Below are positions 24,482-33,228 of a DNA stretch of 64,000 bases, piece by piece. This stretch comes from Verrucomicrobiaceae bacterium (GTDB lineage Bacteria; Verrucomicrobiota; Verrucomicrobiia; Verrucomicrobiales; Verrucomicrobiaceae), in assembly GCA_027490195.1 (NCBI GenBank), contig JAIXYN010000022.1, positions 124,001 to 188,000 of the forward strand, written 5' to 3'. The notes beneath the pieces were generated by a model. The model saw nothing but the letters and a program-made list of their open reading frames with translations. It did no database searches and was not told the DNA's origin. The position numbers and the translations under genes are program-made. The number at the start of each line of letters is the position of its first letter. Position 1 is the stretch's first letter.

Positions 24482-25843
24482 ATGTTACCAAAATCTTTTC
24501 TTCTGCTGCTAACCGCAACAACCATGGCGCTGGCACAGGAGCCTGTAGGTGACGGCAAGACGGATGACACCGCGGCAATTCAACACATGTTTGACACTCT
24601 CGGGAGTGTGAAGCTGCCAAAGGGCACCTACCTCCTGACTCAGACCGTCAAGATCGACCTGTCGAAGACCGGTTTCGCGGCGCTGACTAGTGACGGCACC
24701 GTGCGCCTGATCATGGCGGGGTCTGGACCCGCCCTTCTTTTCACCGGCACGCATGAAGGCACGGCAGCGCCGGAGTCGTTCAAACCAGAAGTCTGGGAAA
24801 ACCAGCGCACCCCCATGGTGGAGGGCATCGAAATCGTGGGAGCACATGCGGAGGCTGATGGGATTGAGGCCTCTGGCACCATGCAGATCACCCTCAGCCG
24901 CGTCGTCATCCGTGAATGCCGACACGCCGTTCATTTATCTACACGCAACCGCAACGTGCTCATCTCTGCCTGTCATTTTTACCACAACACGGGCATCGGC
25001 GTCTTTTACGACCATGTGAATCTGCATCAGTCAAACATCGTCGGCAGCCACATCAGCTACAATGGTGGTGGCGGTGTCGTTTCCGTCGGCGGCAACGTTC
25101 GCAATCTCCACATCGGCACCTGCGACATCGAGGGCAATCACGCCAAGGACGGCCCGCCCAGTGCCAATGTCATGCTCGATTCACGCGGTGGCTCCATCGG
25201 CGAAGTGGCCATCACCGGCTGCACCCTACAGCACACCCACAAGTCGCCTGATTCAGCCAATATCCGCATCATCGGCTCCGGCACGGATCCCTCTCTGCTG
25301 CGTCGCAATGGCCGTGAGACCACGCGCGAAGGCAATGTCACCATCACAGGCAATGTGTTCAGCGATGTGCAGGTCAATGTGGAGGTTCAGCATTCGCGCG
25401 GTGTGACCATCACCGGCAACACCTTCTGGGAAGGCTTTCAGCACGATCTGACCGTGACAGACAGCGACAACGTCGTCATAACAGGCAACAACTTCGACCG
25501 CAATCCGCGCTACCTCGTGAATGGCAACGACAATGCGGAGAAAAACGGCATCGTCTTCCAGCGCTGCACCGACAGCATCTTCAGCAACAACGTGATCAGC
25601 GGCGTGTGGAAGCATCGCGCTGCCGTTGACATCGAATCCTGCAACCGCCTGCAGATCTGCCACAACAGCGTTCTGGATTCCGATGGTGTTGGACTCCGCC
25701 TGGAGCAGGTGACCAATAGCATGGTCACTGGAAACATCATCCGGGATGACCGTGAGGAAGAAAAGCGCAGCAAAGAATCCTCGCTAACCACTGTCGGAGG
25801 CAAAGACAACGTGATTGAGCAGAATGTGCTCGGCAACAAATAA
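24482..25843 (+). CDS. Secreted right-handed parallel beta-helix protein
   Basis: 453 aa. Signal peptide (residues 1-18, ending ALAQ), then the pectate-lyase-superfamily opening PVGDGKTDDTAAIQHMFD. The rest has regular NxxxxNTF/GNxF-type turns (ITGNVFSDVQ, ITGNTFWEG, ITGNNFDRN, FSNNVISG, VTGNIIRDD), the ladder of a parallel beta-helix. Such proteins are polysaccharide lyases or hydrolases; catalytic residues could not be assigned. It stands between the peroxidase (divergent) and an ABC-2 permease 15 bp downstream. Confidence 0.85.
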   Translation: MLPKSFLLLLTATTMALAQEPVGDGKTDDTAAIQHMFDTLGSVKLPKGTYLLTQTVKIDLSKTGFAALTSDGTVRLIMAGSGPALLFTGTHEGTAAPESFKPEVWENQRTPMVEGIEIVGAHAEADGIEASGTMQITLSRVVIRECRHAVHLSTRNRNVLISACHFYHNTGIGVFYDHVNLHQSNIVGSHISYNGGGGVVSVGGNVRNLHIGTCDIEGNHAKDGPPSANVMLDSRGGSIGEVAITGCTLQHTHKSPDSANIRIIGSGTDPSLLRRNGRETTREGNVTITGNVFSDVQVNVEVQHSRGVTITGNTFWEGFQHDLTVTDSDNVVITGNNFDRNPRYLVNGNDNAEKNGIVFQRCTDSIFSNNVISGVWKHRAAVDIESCNRLQICHNSVLDSDGVGLRLEQVTNSMVTGNIIRDDREEEKRSKESSLTTVGGKDNVIEQNVLGNK

Positions 25844-25858
25844 CGTGGGCACCAAGGC

Positions 25859-27580
25859 ATGACCACCGCATCTGCCACATGGCTTCTGGCCCGAACACAC
25901 GGGCGCATGCTGCAGCACAAGCTGCGCTTTGGCATGCGGGAAAACAAGCTGCTCAGCCTAACAGTCGGCGCGTTTCTCGGACTCTACAGCCTCGCGGCCT
26001 ACCTCCTGATTGGCCGTGGTCTGGATTTCCTGCTGAAGCTACCCTTGATCGGCCCGCTGCTCACGGAGCGTCTGGTGTTTCTGCTCTTCTTTTTCTTCTT
26101 TGTGATGCTGATCATCTCCAATGCCACCATCACCGGCATGAGCCTGTTCCGGCGCAAGGACATGGAATGGCAGATCGCGCTGCCACTGCCACCACGCAGC
26201 CTGGTGTTGTGGAAAACTCTGGAGGGCATGCTGCTGGCAAGCTGGGGGCTGCTGCTGCTCAGCACGCCCATCCTGCTGGCACTGGCCCAGACCTACAAAG
26301 CGGACGCCAGATTCATGCTTGCAGTACTGCCCGCAGTGATTGCCTTGGTGACGATCGCCGCCAATGTTTCGACCTGGTTGCTGATTGCCCTGGTGCTCTG
26401 GGCCAAACGATGGATGTGGAAGCCCGCAATCGCGGTCGTTTTGCTGCTGCTGATCCAAACCCTGCCCATCTGGCATTCCAGCGTCGAGTCGCTGAATACA
26501 GGCGACTTGAGCGCGAGTTTGAACCAGATCCTGCGTCACACAGAGATCTGCATGCACCCGCTTTTGCCCAGCTCATGGGTGGCTGAAACGATTCAGGCAG
26601 CCGGACGCGGAACCTTTGAGAGAACTGTCTTCTTCAACCTCGTGCTCCTGGCCAATGCGCTGATGAGCATTCTGATCACAACGCGGGTCGCGAGCGCCTT
26701 CTATTACCCCGCTTGGAATCGCATCATGAGTGCGGCACCCGGAGTCGTCAGCAAGGTCAAAACACCCGTCTCGCGTGCAAATCCCGGACGCCTGAGCCAT
26801 TGGCTGCGCCGTATTCTGGCACTTGATCGTGCCTCCTTTGCGCTGCTCGTGAAGGAAGTCCGCACCTTTCTGCGCGAACCGGTGCAGTGGGGTCAGTCGG
26901 CGATCATCTTTGGCCTCCTGCTGATCTATTCGATGAATCTTCGTAAGCTGGGCTACGATCTGCAGAGCCCCTTTTGGATCACCGTCGTGAGTCATTTGAA
27001 CCTGCTGGTCTGCTGCCTCGCTCTTTCCACTCTGACCACCCGTTTCATCTATCCGCAGTTCAGCCTGGAGGGGCAGCGACTGTGGATATTGGGACTCTCC
27101 CCTTTGCCGCTGCACCGTGTCCTGGCCTTGAAACTGCGCCTGAGTGCCAGCGTACTCGCCCTCGTCATGGTGACGCTTGTCGTAGTCTCGGGTATTTCCC
27201 TCGGCCTGCCAGGGCAGCGCATACTGTATTTCAGCGCTTCTATTTTAATGCTCAGCTACGGACTGACCTCACTGGCGCTTTCCCTCGGCGCTCTGGTGCC
27301 CAACTTCCGAGAGTCCAATCCCGCGCGCATCGTCTCCGGTTTTGGCGGCACAGTCTGCCTGATCGCAAGTTTCGTTTATATCGTGGGCGGGATGGTGCTG
27401 CTGCTGATCCCATCCTGGCAAAATCTCAGGCAGGATGCCGTGGCCTTGGTGGGGTACAATGGCAAAATTGAACTCGCAGCATTGGGTGGACTGGCTGTGC
27501 TAACCGTGGCTTTTGGAGGCATTCCCTATTTTTTTGCCAAACGGCAGACGAAAAATCTGGAATATTTAAGACATCTGTAG
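25859..27580 (+). CDS. ABC-2-type permease-like membrane protein
   Basis: 573 aa with about 12 hydrophobic helices in two groups of six, split by a soluble segment around residues 280-340 (KVKTPVSRANPGRLSHWLRR). The pattern and the LTTRFIYPQFSLEGQRLWILG block are typical of ABC-2 exporter permeases with duplicated bundles. No ATPase gene lies next to it, which is unusual for this class. It is 15 bp after the beta-helix gene and 35 bp before the coiled-coil gene, so it is probably in one transcript with them. Confidence 0.75.
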   Translation: MTTASATWLLARTHGRMLQHKLRFGMRENKLLSLTVGAFLGLYSLAAYLLIGRGLDFLLKLPLIGPLLTERLVFLLFFFFFVMLIISNATITGMSLFRRKDMEWQIALPLPPRSLVLWKTLEGMLLASWGLLLLSTPILLALAQTYKADARFMLAVLPAVIALVTIAANVSTWLLIALVLWAKRWMWKPAIAVVLLLLIQTLPIWHSSVESLNTGDLSASLNQILRHTEICMHPLLPSSWVAETIQAAGRGTFERTVFFNLVLLANALMSILITTRVASAFYYPAWNRIMSAAPGVVSKVKTPVSRANPGRLSHWLRRILALDRASFALLVKEVRTFLREPVQWGQSAIIFGLLLIYSMNLRKLGYDLQSPFWITVVSHLNLLVCCLALSTLTTRFIYPQFSLEGQRLWILGLSPLPLHRVLALKLRLSASVLALVMVTLVVVSGISLGLPGQRILYFSASILMLSYGLTSLALSLGALVPNFRESNPARIVSGFGGTVCLIASFVYIVGGMVLLLIPSWQNLRQDAVALVGYNGKIELAALGGLAVLTVAFGGIPYFFAKRQTKNLEYLRHL

Positions 27581-27614
27581 TATTTGGATGCTGGAAATAA
27601 TTTCCAGTAATCCC

Positions 27615-28301
27615 ATGATCACCCGCAAAGCACCCGCTCTCGCCACGGCCAACGGCCACGATGAGGACAATTTCCTCGTTTTTGAAGATGCTCCCGAATT
27701 CATGGACGGGCACGCTGTTGCCTCCTCGCTGGAGAATGTCGATTCCAAAGTGAAGGCAGCTCAGGAGCAGTTGCAGGAACTACGGCGCCAGCAGGAAGAG
27801 ATCGAACGCCAGAAGCAGCATCTCGAAGCCCTGCGCATCAAGCAGGAGCGTTTCGTTGCCGGAAAGCGTGATCTTGTCGAGAAAATCACCCGGTCTGCCA
27901 GCTTGGTCGAGCGTGAACTCTATGACGCGCAGAAGCGTGTCGAAGACCTCGCCGCCATTCATGACGAATTCCGCCGCCATCAGGAAATTTTGAAATCCCT
28001 CCAACCGGAAAAATGGCATCGCTCTCAGGTGAGTGAAGAGCTCGACGGCGCTCTTGCCGCTATTGATGACGCTGAAGGCGACTATGCCAAAGGCATCCGC
28101 CGTCTGCATGCCATGGGACCGCAAGAAGGCGTGTCTGCCGGAGGCCCCATCCATCTTGACGACGCCAATGCGCCTGTGATGTCCGCTTTCGGTTCCCATG
28201 CCGATGACCTTCAGACCTGGCTGCGCCGCGGCTTTGCCTTCACCCTTCCGCTGATGGGCACAGTGATCGTCGCCATCGTTCTGATCCGCCTGATGTTCTG
28301 A
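27615..28301 (+). CDS. Coiled-coil protein with C-terminal membrane anchor
   Basis: 228 aa from the ATG at 27615; an ATG at 27588 (MLEIISSNP) would add nine residues, and neither has a clear ribosome site. Residues ~35-110 are a heptad-rich coiled coil (VDSKVKAAQEQLQELRRQQEEI). The last ~22 residues form a single membrane helix (TLPLMGTVIVAIVLIRLMF), so it is tail-anchored with its coil in the cytoplasm. I do not recognise a family. It lies in a cluster with an ABC-2 permease and a second small anchored protein, perhaps acting as a cell-envelope or division scaffold; that is speculative. Confidence 0.65.
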   Translation: MITRKAPALATANGHDEDNFLVFEDAPEFMDGHAVASSLENVDSKVKAAQEQLQELRRQQEEIERQKQHLEALRIKQERFVAGKRDLVEKITRSASLVERELYDAQKRVEDLAAIHDEFRRHQEILKSLQPEKWHRSQVSEELDGALAAIDDAEGDYAKGIRRLHAMGPQEGVSAGGPIHLDDANAPVMSAFGSHADDLQTWLRRGFAFTLPLMGTVIVAIVLIRLMF

Positions 28302-28329
28302 TTTCGCGAACCCCTCATATCTCATCCTT

Positions 28330-28710
28330 ATGGCTCTGTTTTCTGGCAATCGCAAAGTCCGCTCACGTCGTCCAAAGCCCGTCCAGGCATTGAAGGAGGA
28401 GGCATCGCCCCGGCGCAAATCACGCAGCCTGACCAAACGCTCGGATGAACTAAACAGTGAGATTCACCGCTTGGAATGCTTCATCACAGCTGCTCCGCGC
28501 ATTGAGCGTCAGCGCCGCTTGGCAAACGTGAACATGGTTCCCCCCATGGAGCTTTCATCCCCTGCCCCGCGTCATCGTCGCGTCCCCATCGCCAAACAGC
28601 GCGCACGCCGCAGCGAGCGCCTACGTATGTTCACCGAAGGCATGCTTGTCCTCGGTTCCATCGCTGCCGTTGTCGGATGGCTAAACCAATGGTTCCACTT
28701 TTGGGGCTGA
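28330..28710 (+). CDS. Small basic protein with C-terminal membrane helix
   Basis: 126 aa. The N-terminal 95 residues are very rich in Arg and Lys (NRKVRSRRPKPVQ, RRKSRSLTKRSDELN, KQRARRSERLR). The C-terminus is a short hydrophobic stretch ending WLNQWFHFWG. No recognised family. It is 29 bp after the coiled-coil membrane protein and shares its tail-anchored layout, so the two may form a pair. A hairpin at 28732 follows the stop. Confidence 0.55.
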   Translation: MALFSGNRKVRSRRPKPVQALKEEASPRRKSRSLTKRSDELNSEIHRLECFITAAPRIERQRRLANVNMVPPMELSSPAPRHRRVPIAKQRARRSERLRMFTEGMLVLGSIAAVVGWLNQWFHFWG

Positions 28711-28731
28711 GCCCAGCTCCGCAGAAGCTTT

Positions 28732-28752
28732 ACGGCGGCAACCGCCGTTTAT
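28732..28752 (+). terminator. Weak hairpin terminator
   Basis: A seven-bp stem ACGGCGG/CCGCCGT with loop CAA is followed by TTATG, and lies 22 bp after the stop of the small basic protein gene. The T-run is short, so termination efficiency is uncertain. Confidence 0.45.
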
Positions 28753-28825
28753 GATTGTTGACGGCAACTCATTCCGAATCATCGGATCTGAAGCAACCGT
28801 CAACCACTGTCAACCTCAGTTCAAC

Positions 28826-29734
28826 TCACGCCTTACCCCAGTACTTCAACAACGTGGTAGCCATGTCCGCAGGTGAGTCGGAAACGGCAATGCCGCATTC
28901 AGCAAGGATCTTCTTCTTCGCAGCTGCAGTGTCATCTGCGCCACCGATGATGGCACCAGCGTGGCCCATGCGACGTCCGGGAGGAGCTGTGGCTCCGGCG
29001 ATGAAGGCGGCAATCGGCTTTTTGCAGTTATCCTTGGCCCAGAGACCCGCCTCGACTTCGGCGTTGCCGCCGATTTCGCCGATCATGATGATGGCTTCGG
29101 TCTCAGGATCATCGTTGAACATCTTGAGCACGTCGAGATGGTTGGTGCCGTTCACCGGATCACCACCAATGCCGACGCAGGTGCTCTGACCATAACCACG
29201 CGTCGTGAGCTGCCACACGGCTTCATAAGTGAGCGTGCCGGAACGGCTGACGACGCCAACGTTGCCGCGCTTGTGAATGTACCCTGGAGCGATGCCGATA
29301 CGGCAGCCGCCATGCGATTTGTCGCCAAAGCCAGGAGTCACAAGACCAGGGCAGTTGGGGCCGATCAGGCGGGTCTTGCTGCCTTTCATTGCGGCCTTGA
29401 CCTTGATCATGTCATTGACTGGAATACCTTCGGTGATGGCCACCACGAGGTCGAGCCCGGCGTCCACGCCTTCAAGGATCGCATCCGCTGCGAATGGAGG
29501 TGGGACAAAGATCACACTCACCGTCGCGCCGGTTTCACGGGCAGCTTCGGCAACGGTATCAAAAACCGGCACCTTCTTGCCACTGTGCTCAAAAACTTGA
29601 CCACCTTTGCCAGGTGTCACGCCAGCCACCAGTTGTGTGCCATAGTCGATGGAAGCCTTGGCATGGCGCGAACCGAAATCTCCGGTGATACCTTGAACAA
29701 GAATGCGGGTGTCAGTTTCAACGAGAATGGCCAT
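28826..29734 (-). CDS. sucD: Succinyl-CoA synthetase alpha subunit
   Basis: 302 aa, normal length. Motifs: N-terminal [22 protein letters not shown] (CoA-binding Rossmann), the [11 protein letters not shown] block, [19 protein letters not shown] and [17 protein letters not shown], and the phospho-histidine region GHAGAIIGG (His-Ala-Gly). Alpha and beta subunits together interconvert succinyl-CoA and succinate with ATP or GTP formation in the TCA cycle. The beta subunit gene sucC, normally directly upstream, is not here; the upstream gene is diacylglycerol kinase. Confidence 0.95.
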   Translation of the reverse strand: MAILVETDTRILVQGITGDFGSRHAKASIDYGTQLVAGVTPGKGGQVFEHSGKKVPVFDTVAEAARETGATVSVIFVPPPFAADAILEGVDAGLDLVVAITEGIPVNDMIKVKAAMKGSKTRLIGPNCPGLVTPGFGDKSHGGCRIGIAPGYIHKRGNVGVVSRSGTLTYEAVWQLTTRGYGQSTCVGIGGDPVNGTNHLDVLKMFNDDPETEAIIMIGEIGGNAEVEAGLWAKDNCKKPIAAFIAGATAPPGRRMGHAGAIIGGADDTAAAKKKILAECGIAVSDSPADMATTLLKYWGKA

Positions 29735-29825
29735 CGGGATGAATTCGGTAAAAGTTTTGGGGGTGCGTGAACGCGCCGCATCATAGAAGTGTGCTTCGCT
29801 GCGTCAAGGCGGCGGCGGAATATTC

Positions 29826-30194
29826 TCAAAGCAAGCGCCAGAGTTTCGGCCAAAAGACCACCATACCCACGCCCAGTGCCGCAAGCGCGGCCAACAGCAC
29901 CGCCGCTGCAGCAGCATCCTTCACCCGGCGGATGGGCTCCTCGCGCTCCTTGCTCACGCGATCCGCCAGCACTTCGAGTGCAGTATTCAGCAACTCTGCC
30001 GCCCACACCAGCCCCACCGCCAGCAACACCACACACCACTCCCAGTCCACCAGTTGCAGCCATAGGCCAAAGCCACCCACCACTACTGTGGCGATGGCAT
30101 GCACCTGAAGATTGCGCTGAGTTTTCAGCGACCATGCCAAGCCTGCGAGCGCAGGACCAAAGCTGCGGAGCACTGATGCAAGCCAGCGGGTCAT
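29826..30194 (-). CDS. dgkA: Diacylglycerol/undecaprenol kinase (DgkA family)
   Basis: 122 aa with three membrane helices. Conserved residues: LKTQRNLQVHA in the N-terminal part, and AAELLNTALEVLADRVSKEREEPIRRVKDAAAAAVLL, read here in two pieces, with the catalytic Glu and the Asn-Asp substrate-binding set. It phosphorylates diacylglycerol or undecaprenol at the inner membrane, recycling lipid carriers for the envelope. Located 14 bp after the secreted protein gene on the same strand, hence probably cotranscribed. Confidence 0.9.
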   Translation of the reverse strand: MTRWLASVLRSFGPALAGLAWSLKTQRNLQVHAIATVVVGGFGLWLQLVDWEWCVVLLAVGLVWAAELLNTALEVLADRVSKEREEPIRRVKDAAAAAVLLAALAALGVGMVVFWPKLWRLL

Positions 30195-30208
30195 GTGGGG
30201 TGAAACCG

Positions 30209-31276
30209 CTATTGCGCTCCAGCAGGTTTCTCCACCGGTTCTTCCGTGGGCTCGGAAACTGATTTGACCAGTTCGCGAAATTCCTTCAGCCAGTTCATGG
30301 CGTCCGGATGACTCGGGTGGGCCTGGATCAGTTTCAACATGTCTGCCAGTGCCATGACCGGGCTGACGTTGTTCTGCACGAGGTAGTTGTTCTTCTCCCA
30401 GGTCATGCGCGGGCCGGCTTCTTTATAAAACTCATTGAACTCGGTTTCACTCTTGATGGCCTTTTGCATGGCAACCTCTGCACTGATGCGGGAATCCCAC
30501 TGCACAGGCAGGTCTGTGGGCTTTTCCGCAAGGTAATAAGGGAAAACAATCTTGGAATAGATACCCCTGACATTCAGCGGTTGATATTCCCATTCTTCCC
30601 GCTTCAAAAAGTCTTCCAGCGAGTAAGCCTTGGCAAATTCAGAATTTGCCACGGACTGCCTCAGGGTGCCCATGATGTCTCCTGCGGGTGCACCGCCTCC
30701 TCCACCTCCTTTACGCCCGCCACCCCCGCCTCCTTTAGCGTCTTTGTCCGCCACGGCTCCTGAGGCCGAATGCGTGGTGGCACCCTGAACGGCAGAGATG
30801 GCCTTGACCAAAAAAGCCTGCGCTGAGGCTACGATCGGCGCCATTTTTCTCGGTTCATCGATCTCCTGCGCCTGAATCGTCAGCACAAGGTACTCAAGTT
30901 GCAGCGACAGCGCCTGCTTGAAATCCTCATCCTTAAGATTTGCCTCATTCCTGTTCCGCCAGTCCATGAAATCTGTCTGCTTCAAATTCTTGCGGTCGAA
31001 ATGCTCCAGCTTGTAGCAGTCCAAATACAGCGCCAAAGCAGCCGCCGGGCTTGCCATTCCCTCACGGAATTTCGCCAAGGCCGCACCAAAGACAGAGTCC
31101 CTGCCTTTGCCAATCTGCGACTCCACCTTCTCCAGTTCTTTAAGGATATGCTCCGTTTGAGCTGGAGTGAGAAGCACCTTACTTGCGGGTTTCTCAGGTT
31201 CAGCAGCAGGAGTTTGCGCACTGGCAGGGTATGCAAGCACCAAGGCCAGAAGAGGCAACAGTTGGGTCAATTTCAT
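30209..31276 (-). CDS. Secreted protein with Gly-rich linker, unknown function
   Basis: 355 aa from the ATG at 31276, which gives a signal peptide (MKLTQLLPLLALVLAYPASA). The open frame runs on upstream without a plausible start. The N-terminal half is helical (QTEHILKELEKVESQIG). A Gly-rich stretch follows (GGGGGRKGGGGGGAP, about residue 180), and then a helical C-terminal half with WEKNNYLVQNNVSPV. Probably periplasmic. I do not recognise a family. It is followed 14 bp later by dgkA. Confidence 0.65.
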   Translation of the reverse strand: MKLTQLLPLLALVLAYPASAQTPAAEPEKPASKVLLTPAQTEHILKELEKVESQIGKGRDSVFGAALAKFREGMASPAAALALYLDCYKLEHFDRKNLKQTDFMDWRNRNEANLKDEDFKQALSLQLEYLVLTIQAQEIDEPRKMAPIVASAQAFLVKAISAVQGATTHSASGAVADKDAKGGGGGGRKGGGGGGAPAGDIMGTLRQSVANSEFAKAYSLEDFLKREEWEYQPLNVRGIYSKIVFPYYLAEKPTDLPVQWDSRISAEVAMQKAIKSETEFNEFYKEAGPRMTWEKNNYLVQNNVSPVMALADMLKLIQAHPSHPDAMNWLKEFRELVKSVSEPTEEPVEKPAGAQ

Positions 31277-31417
31277 GGTTGGAAAAATAAACACGGCAAA
31301 ATGCAAATGGATGCAGGAAAAATCTTTATCTGAAAAATTCCTCCTTAACAACGTTTCATACCAGCAGAAACTTGGACTTGGCTGTACAAAGTCATCGTAT
31401 ATCTGTTTCCACCCCAC

Positions 31418-31747
31418 ATGCTTATGACTCGCTCCGCTTTCTTTTTCGCCCTTTTGGCCCTCTTTGCAGTCCCCGCCATGGCCGCAGACGCCCCCGTCAC
31501 CTACATCGCCGAAATGACCGGCATGGTCTGCGCCGGCTGCAAGGACCACGTCACCGCATCCTTCACCAAGCTCGAAGGCGTCTCCAAGGTGCTCATTGTT
31601 CCCGGAGACAAACCCGGCACCCAAAAAGTCACCGTCACCTCTAATTCCCCCTCCTTGACCAAGGAAAAAGCCGTCACCGCACTCGGCACCTCCGCCGCAA
31701 CATACATCGTGCATGACTGGAAGAAGTCGGACCAGCCAGCCAACTGA
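31418..31747 (+). CDS. Exported heavy-metal-associated (HMA) domain protein
   Basis: 109 aa. Signal peptide (FFFALLALFAVPAMAAD), then one ferredoxin-like HMA domain with the metal motif GMVCAGC (M-x-C-x2-C) and a VTVTSNSPSL strand. It probably binds Cu(I) or similar in the periplasm. An ATG two codons inside (31424) is an equal start candidate. It is a stand-alone gene upstream of tRNA-Ser. Confidence 0.8.
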   Translation: MLMTRSAFFFALLALFAVPAMAADAPVTYIAEMTGMVCAGCKDHVTASFTKLEGVSKVLIVPGDKPGTQKVTVTSNSPSLTKEKAVTALGTSAATYIVHDWKKSDQPAN

Positions 31748-31831
31748 GTTTAAATCAGCAGGCAAAATCGCTTGCCAGTCTCCCCGACTGCGCCACACTC
31801 CGCGCTCTCCTTTTGCCGGAGCAAGAAATTT

Positions 31832-31921
31832 GGACAGGTGTCAGAGTGGTCTAATGAGCACGCCTGGAAAGCGTGTGTACCTTAATCGGTACCGAGGGTT
31901 CGAATCCCTCCCTGTCCGCCA
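31832..31921 (+). tRNA. tRNA-Ser (anticodon GGA)
   Basis: A 90-nt cloverleaf including an encoded CCA. The acceptor stem GGACAGG pairs with CCTGTCC. The anticodon stem CACGC/GCGTG holds the loop CTGGAAA with anticodon GGA (31866-31868). The T-arm GAGGGTTCGAATCCCTC is perfect. A long variable arm (GTACCTTAATCGGTAC) confirms a class II serine tRNA. Reads UCC and UCU. Confidence 0.95.
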
Positions 31922-32070
31922 TTCTTCGTTCGCAAAGAGGCAAAAACTGTTTTGTGTAGTTGGCTGAACAAATCAAAAGCCACATTTCTCACAGTGTCCA
32001 AATGGCACCGAGTCCCACAAATATCAGGCTTGTGTTCTAAATCGTAGCGTTTCTGAAGCGTCCGAGAAGT

Positions 32071-32100
32071 AAACGAAAAACCACGTCCTAACGAACGTGG
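32071..32100 (-). terminator. Rho-independent terminator of the suf-like operon
   Basis: On the minus strand, CCACGT/ACGTGG form a six-bp stem with an 8-nt loop, followed by TTTTTCG. It lies 49 bp after the sufT stop. The T-run and position are good, though the stem is short. The rest of the 31922-32148 spacer holds nothing else I can see. Confidence 0.7.
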
Positions 32101-32148
32101 CTGCTTATCGTATTTGCGTTCGCCAGAGCGCGCAGGCTTGCACAGCGA

Positions 32149-32706
32149 TTAGATCATTCCCAGCTTCATCTTGCCCTCGACGCTGATCATTCCCTGATTC
32201 CAAGCGGGGTCCCACACGAGTTCAACGGCGGCGTCATCCATGTCTTCGATCGTCATGATTCGGCTTTGCGCATCGGCGGCAATCGTCGGACCCATGCCGC
32301 AACCGGGCGCGGTGAGGGTCATCTTCACGACCGCCTTGTTTTTGCCATCGGCATCCGCTTCGACCTTACAGTCATAGACGAGGCCGAGATCAACAATGTT
32401 GACCGGGATTTCCGGGTCATAGACGTTTTTGAGCTGGTTCCACACTTGCCCTTCTAGATCGCTGACATCGCCTGGGATGTTCGATGAGGTGCTGTCCTGC
32501 TCCTTCTTGCTGGCCTCAGGATCGATACCCAGAGCATCCACATCACCTGACTGAATACGGGCGAGACCGAAGTCCGTGGCCACGGTGTAGGTGCCGCCGA
32601 GCGACTGTGTGATGATGACCTTCATGCCGAGTGGCAGTTTGATCAGATCACCACTGGGAATCTGGACGGCATCGACTTCGCGTTTGAGTTCAAGGGAGGA
32701 GTGCAT
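32149..32706 (-). CDS. sufT: Fe-S cluster assembly protein SufT (MIP18/DUF59 domain)
   Basis: 185 aa. The N-terminal half is the SufT-type leader (LKREVDAVQIPSGDLIKLP, VIITQSLGGTYTVATDFGLARI). The C-terminal half is a DUF59/MIP18 domain with VWNQLKNVYDPEIPVNIVDL, the TLTAPGCGMGPTIAADAQSR Cys motif and VWDPAWNQGMIS. SufT proteins help maturation of Fe-S enzymes together with the SUF machinery. It is the last gene of a minus-strand operon after sufU, with a TTCGTCATTC-family repeat in the 30-bp gap. Confidence 0.9.
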   Translation of the reverse strand: MHSSLELKREVDAVQIPSGDLIKLPLGMKVIITQSLGGTYTVATDFGLARIQSGDVDALGIDPEASKKEQDSTSSNIPGDVSDLEGQVWNQLKNVYDPEIPVNIVDLGLVYDCKVEADADGKNKAVVKMTLTAPGCGMGPTIAADAQSRIMTIEDMDDAAVELVWDPAWNQGMISVEGKMKLGMI

Positions 32707-32712
32707 AGAGAA

Positions 32713-32730
32713 AATGAGGAATGACGAATG
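32713..32730. repeat. Short copy of the GAATGACGAA repeat between sufU and sufT
   Basis: ATGAGGAATGACGAATG matches the core of the palindromic repeat at 13655-13783 and fills most of the 30-bp gap between sufU and sufT. Confidence 0.6.
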
Positions 32731-32736
32731 AGCGGA

Positions 32737-33219
32737 CTAGCTCGTGAGGACGATTTTGATTTTGCCCTGGGTTTTGCCAGCGGCGGTCAGTGCATCGGCC
32801 AAAGTGCCGGATTGATCGGATACCAAAGGAGCGGCAGAATTAGCAGCAGGTTTGTTTTCAGCCTCAAGAGCAGCACGCAGCGCACCTTCGACCATCTGGC
32901 CGCAGTGGATCTTCATGGGCGGCAGCGGTCCGAGCGGCTTGCTGAGTTCCTCGGCAGACATGGAGAGCGCCTCTTCCTTCGTTTTGCCACGGATCAATTC
33001 AGTAGCGATACTGGCGACGGCAATGGCCGTCTGGCAGCCAAAGCTCTGAAAGCTGGCCTTGTCGATGACCTTCTTGCCGTCCTTCTCTTTGTATTTGATC
33101 CACAGGCGCACCATGTCCCCGCAGTCTGGGCTGCCCACCGTGCCCACGGCATCGGCGTCGGGCATTTCTCCCAAGTTCTGGGTGTCCGTGAGGGCTTGCT
33201 GGAGTGCGGCTTCGTCCAT
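32737..33219 (-). CDS. sufU: SufU/IscU-like Fe-S scaffold
   Basis: 160 aa. The three scaffold cysteines are present: GSPDCGDMV, QSFGCQTAIA and KIHCGQMVEGALRAAL, as in NifU-N/IscU/SufU. Residues beyond ~122 form a non-conserved tail (ENKPAANSAAPLVSDQ...). It receives sulfur and builds or delivers Fe-S clusters. Sits 9 bp after the rhodanese-like gene and upstream of sufT. The other suf genes (B, C, D, S) are not in the window. Confidence 0.88.
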   Translation of the reverse strand: MDEAALQQALTDTQNLGEMPDADAVGTVGSPDCGDMVRLWIKYKEKDGKKVIDKASFQSFGCQTAIAVASIATELIRGKTKEEALSMSAEELSKPLGPLPPMKIHCGQMVEGALRAALEAENKPAANSAAPLVSDQSGTLADALTAAGKTQGKIKIVLTS

Positions 33220-33228
33220 GGTCGTGAT

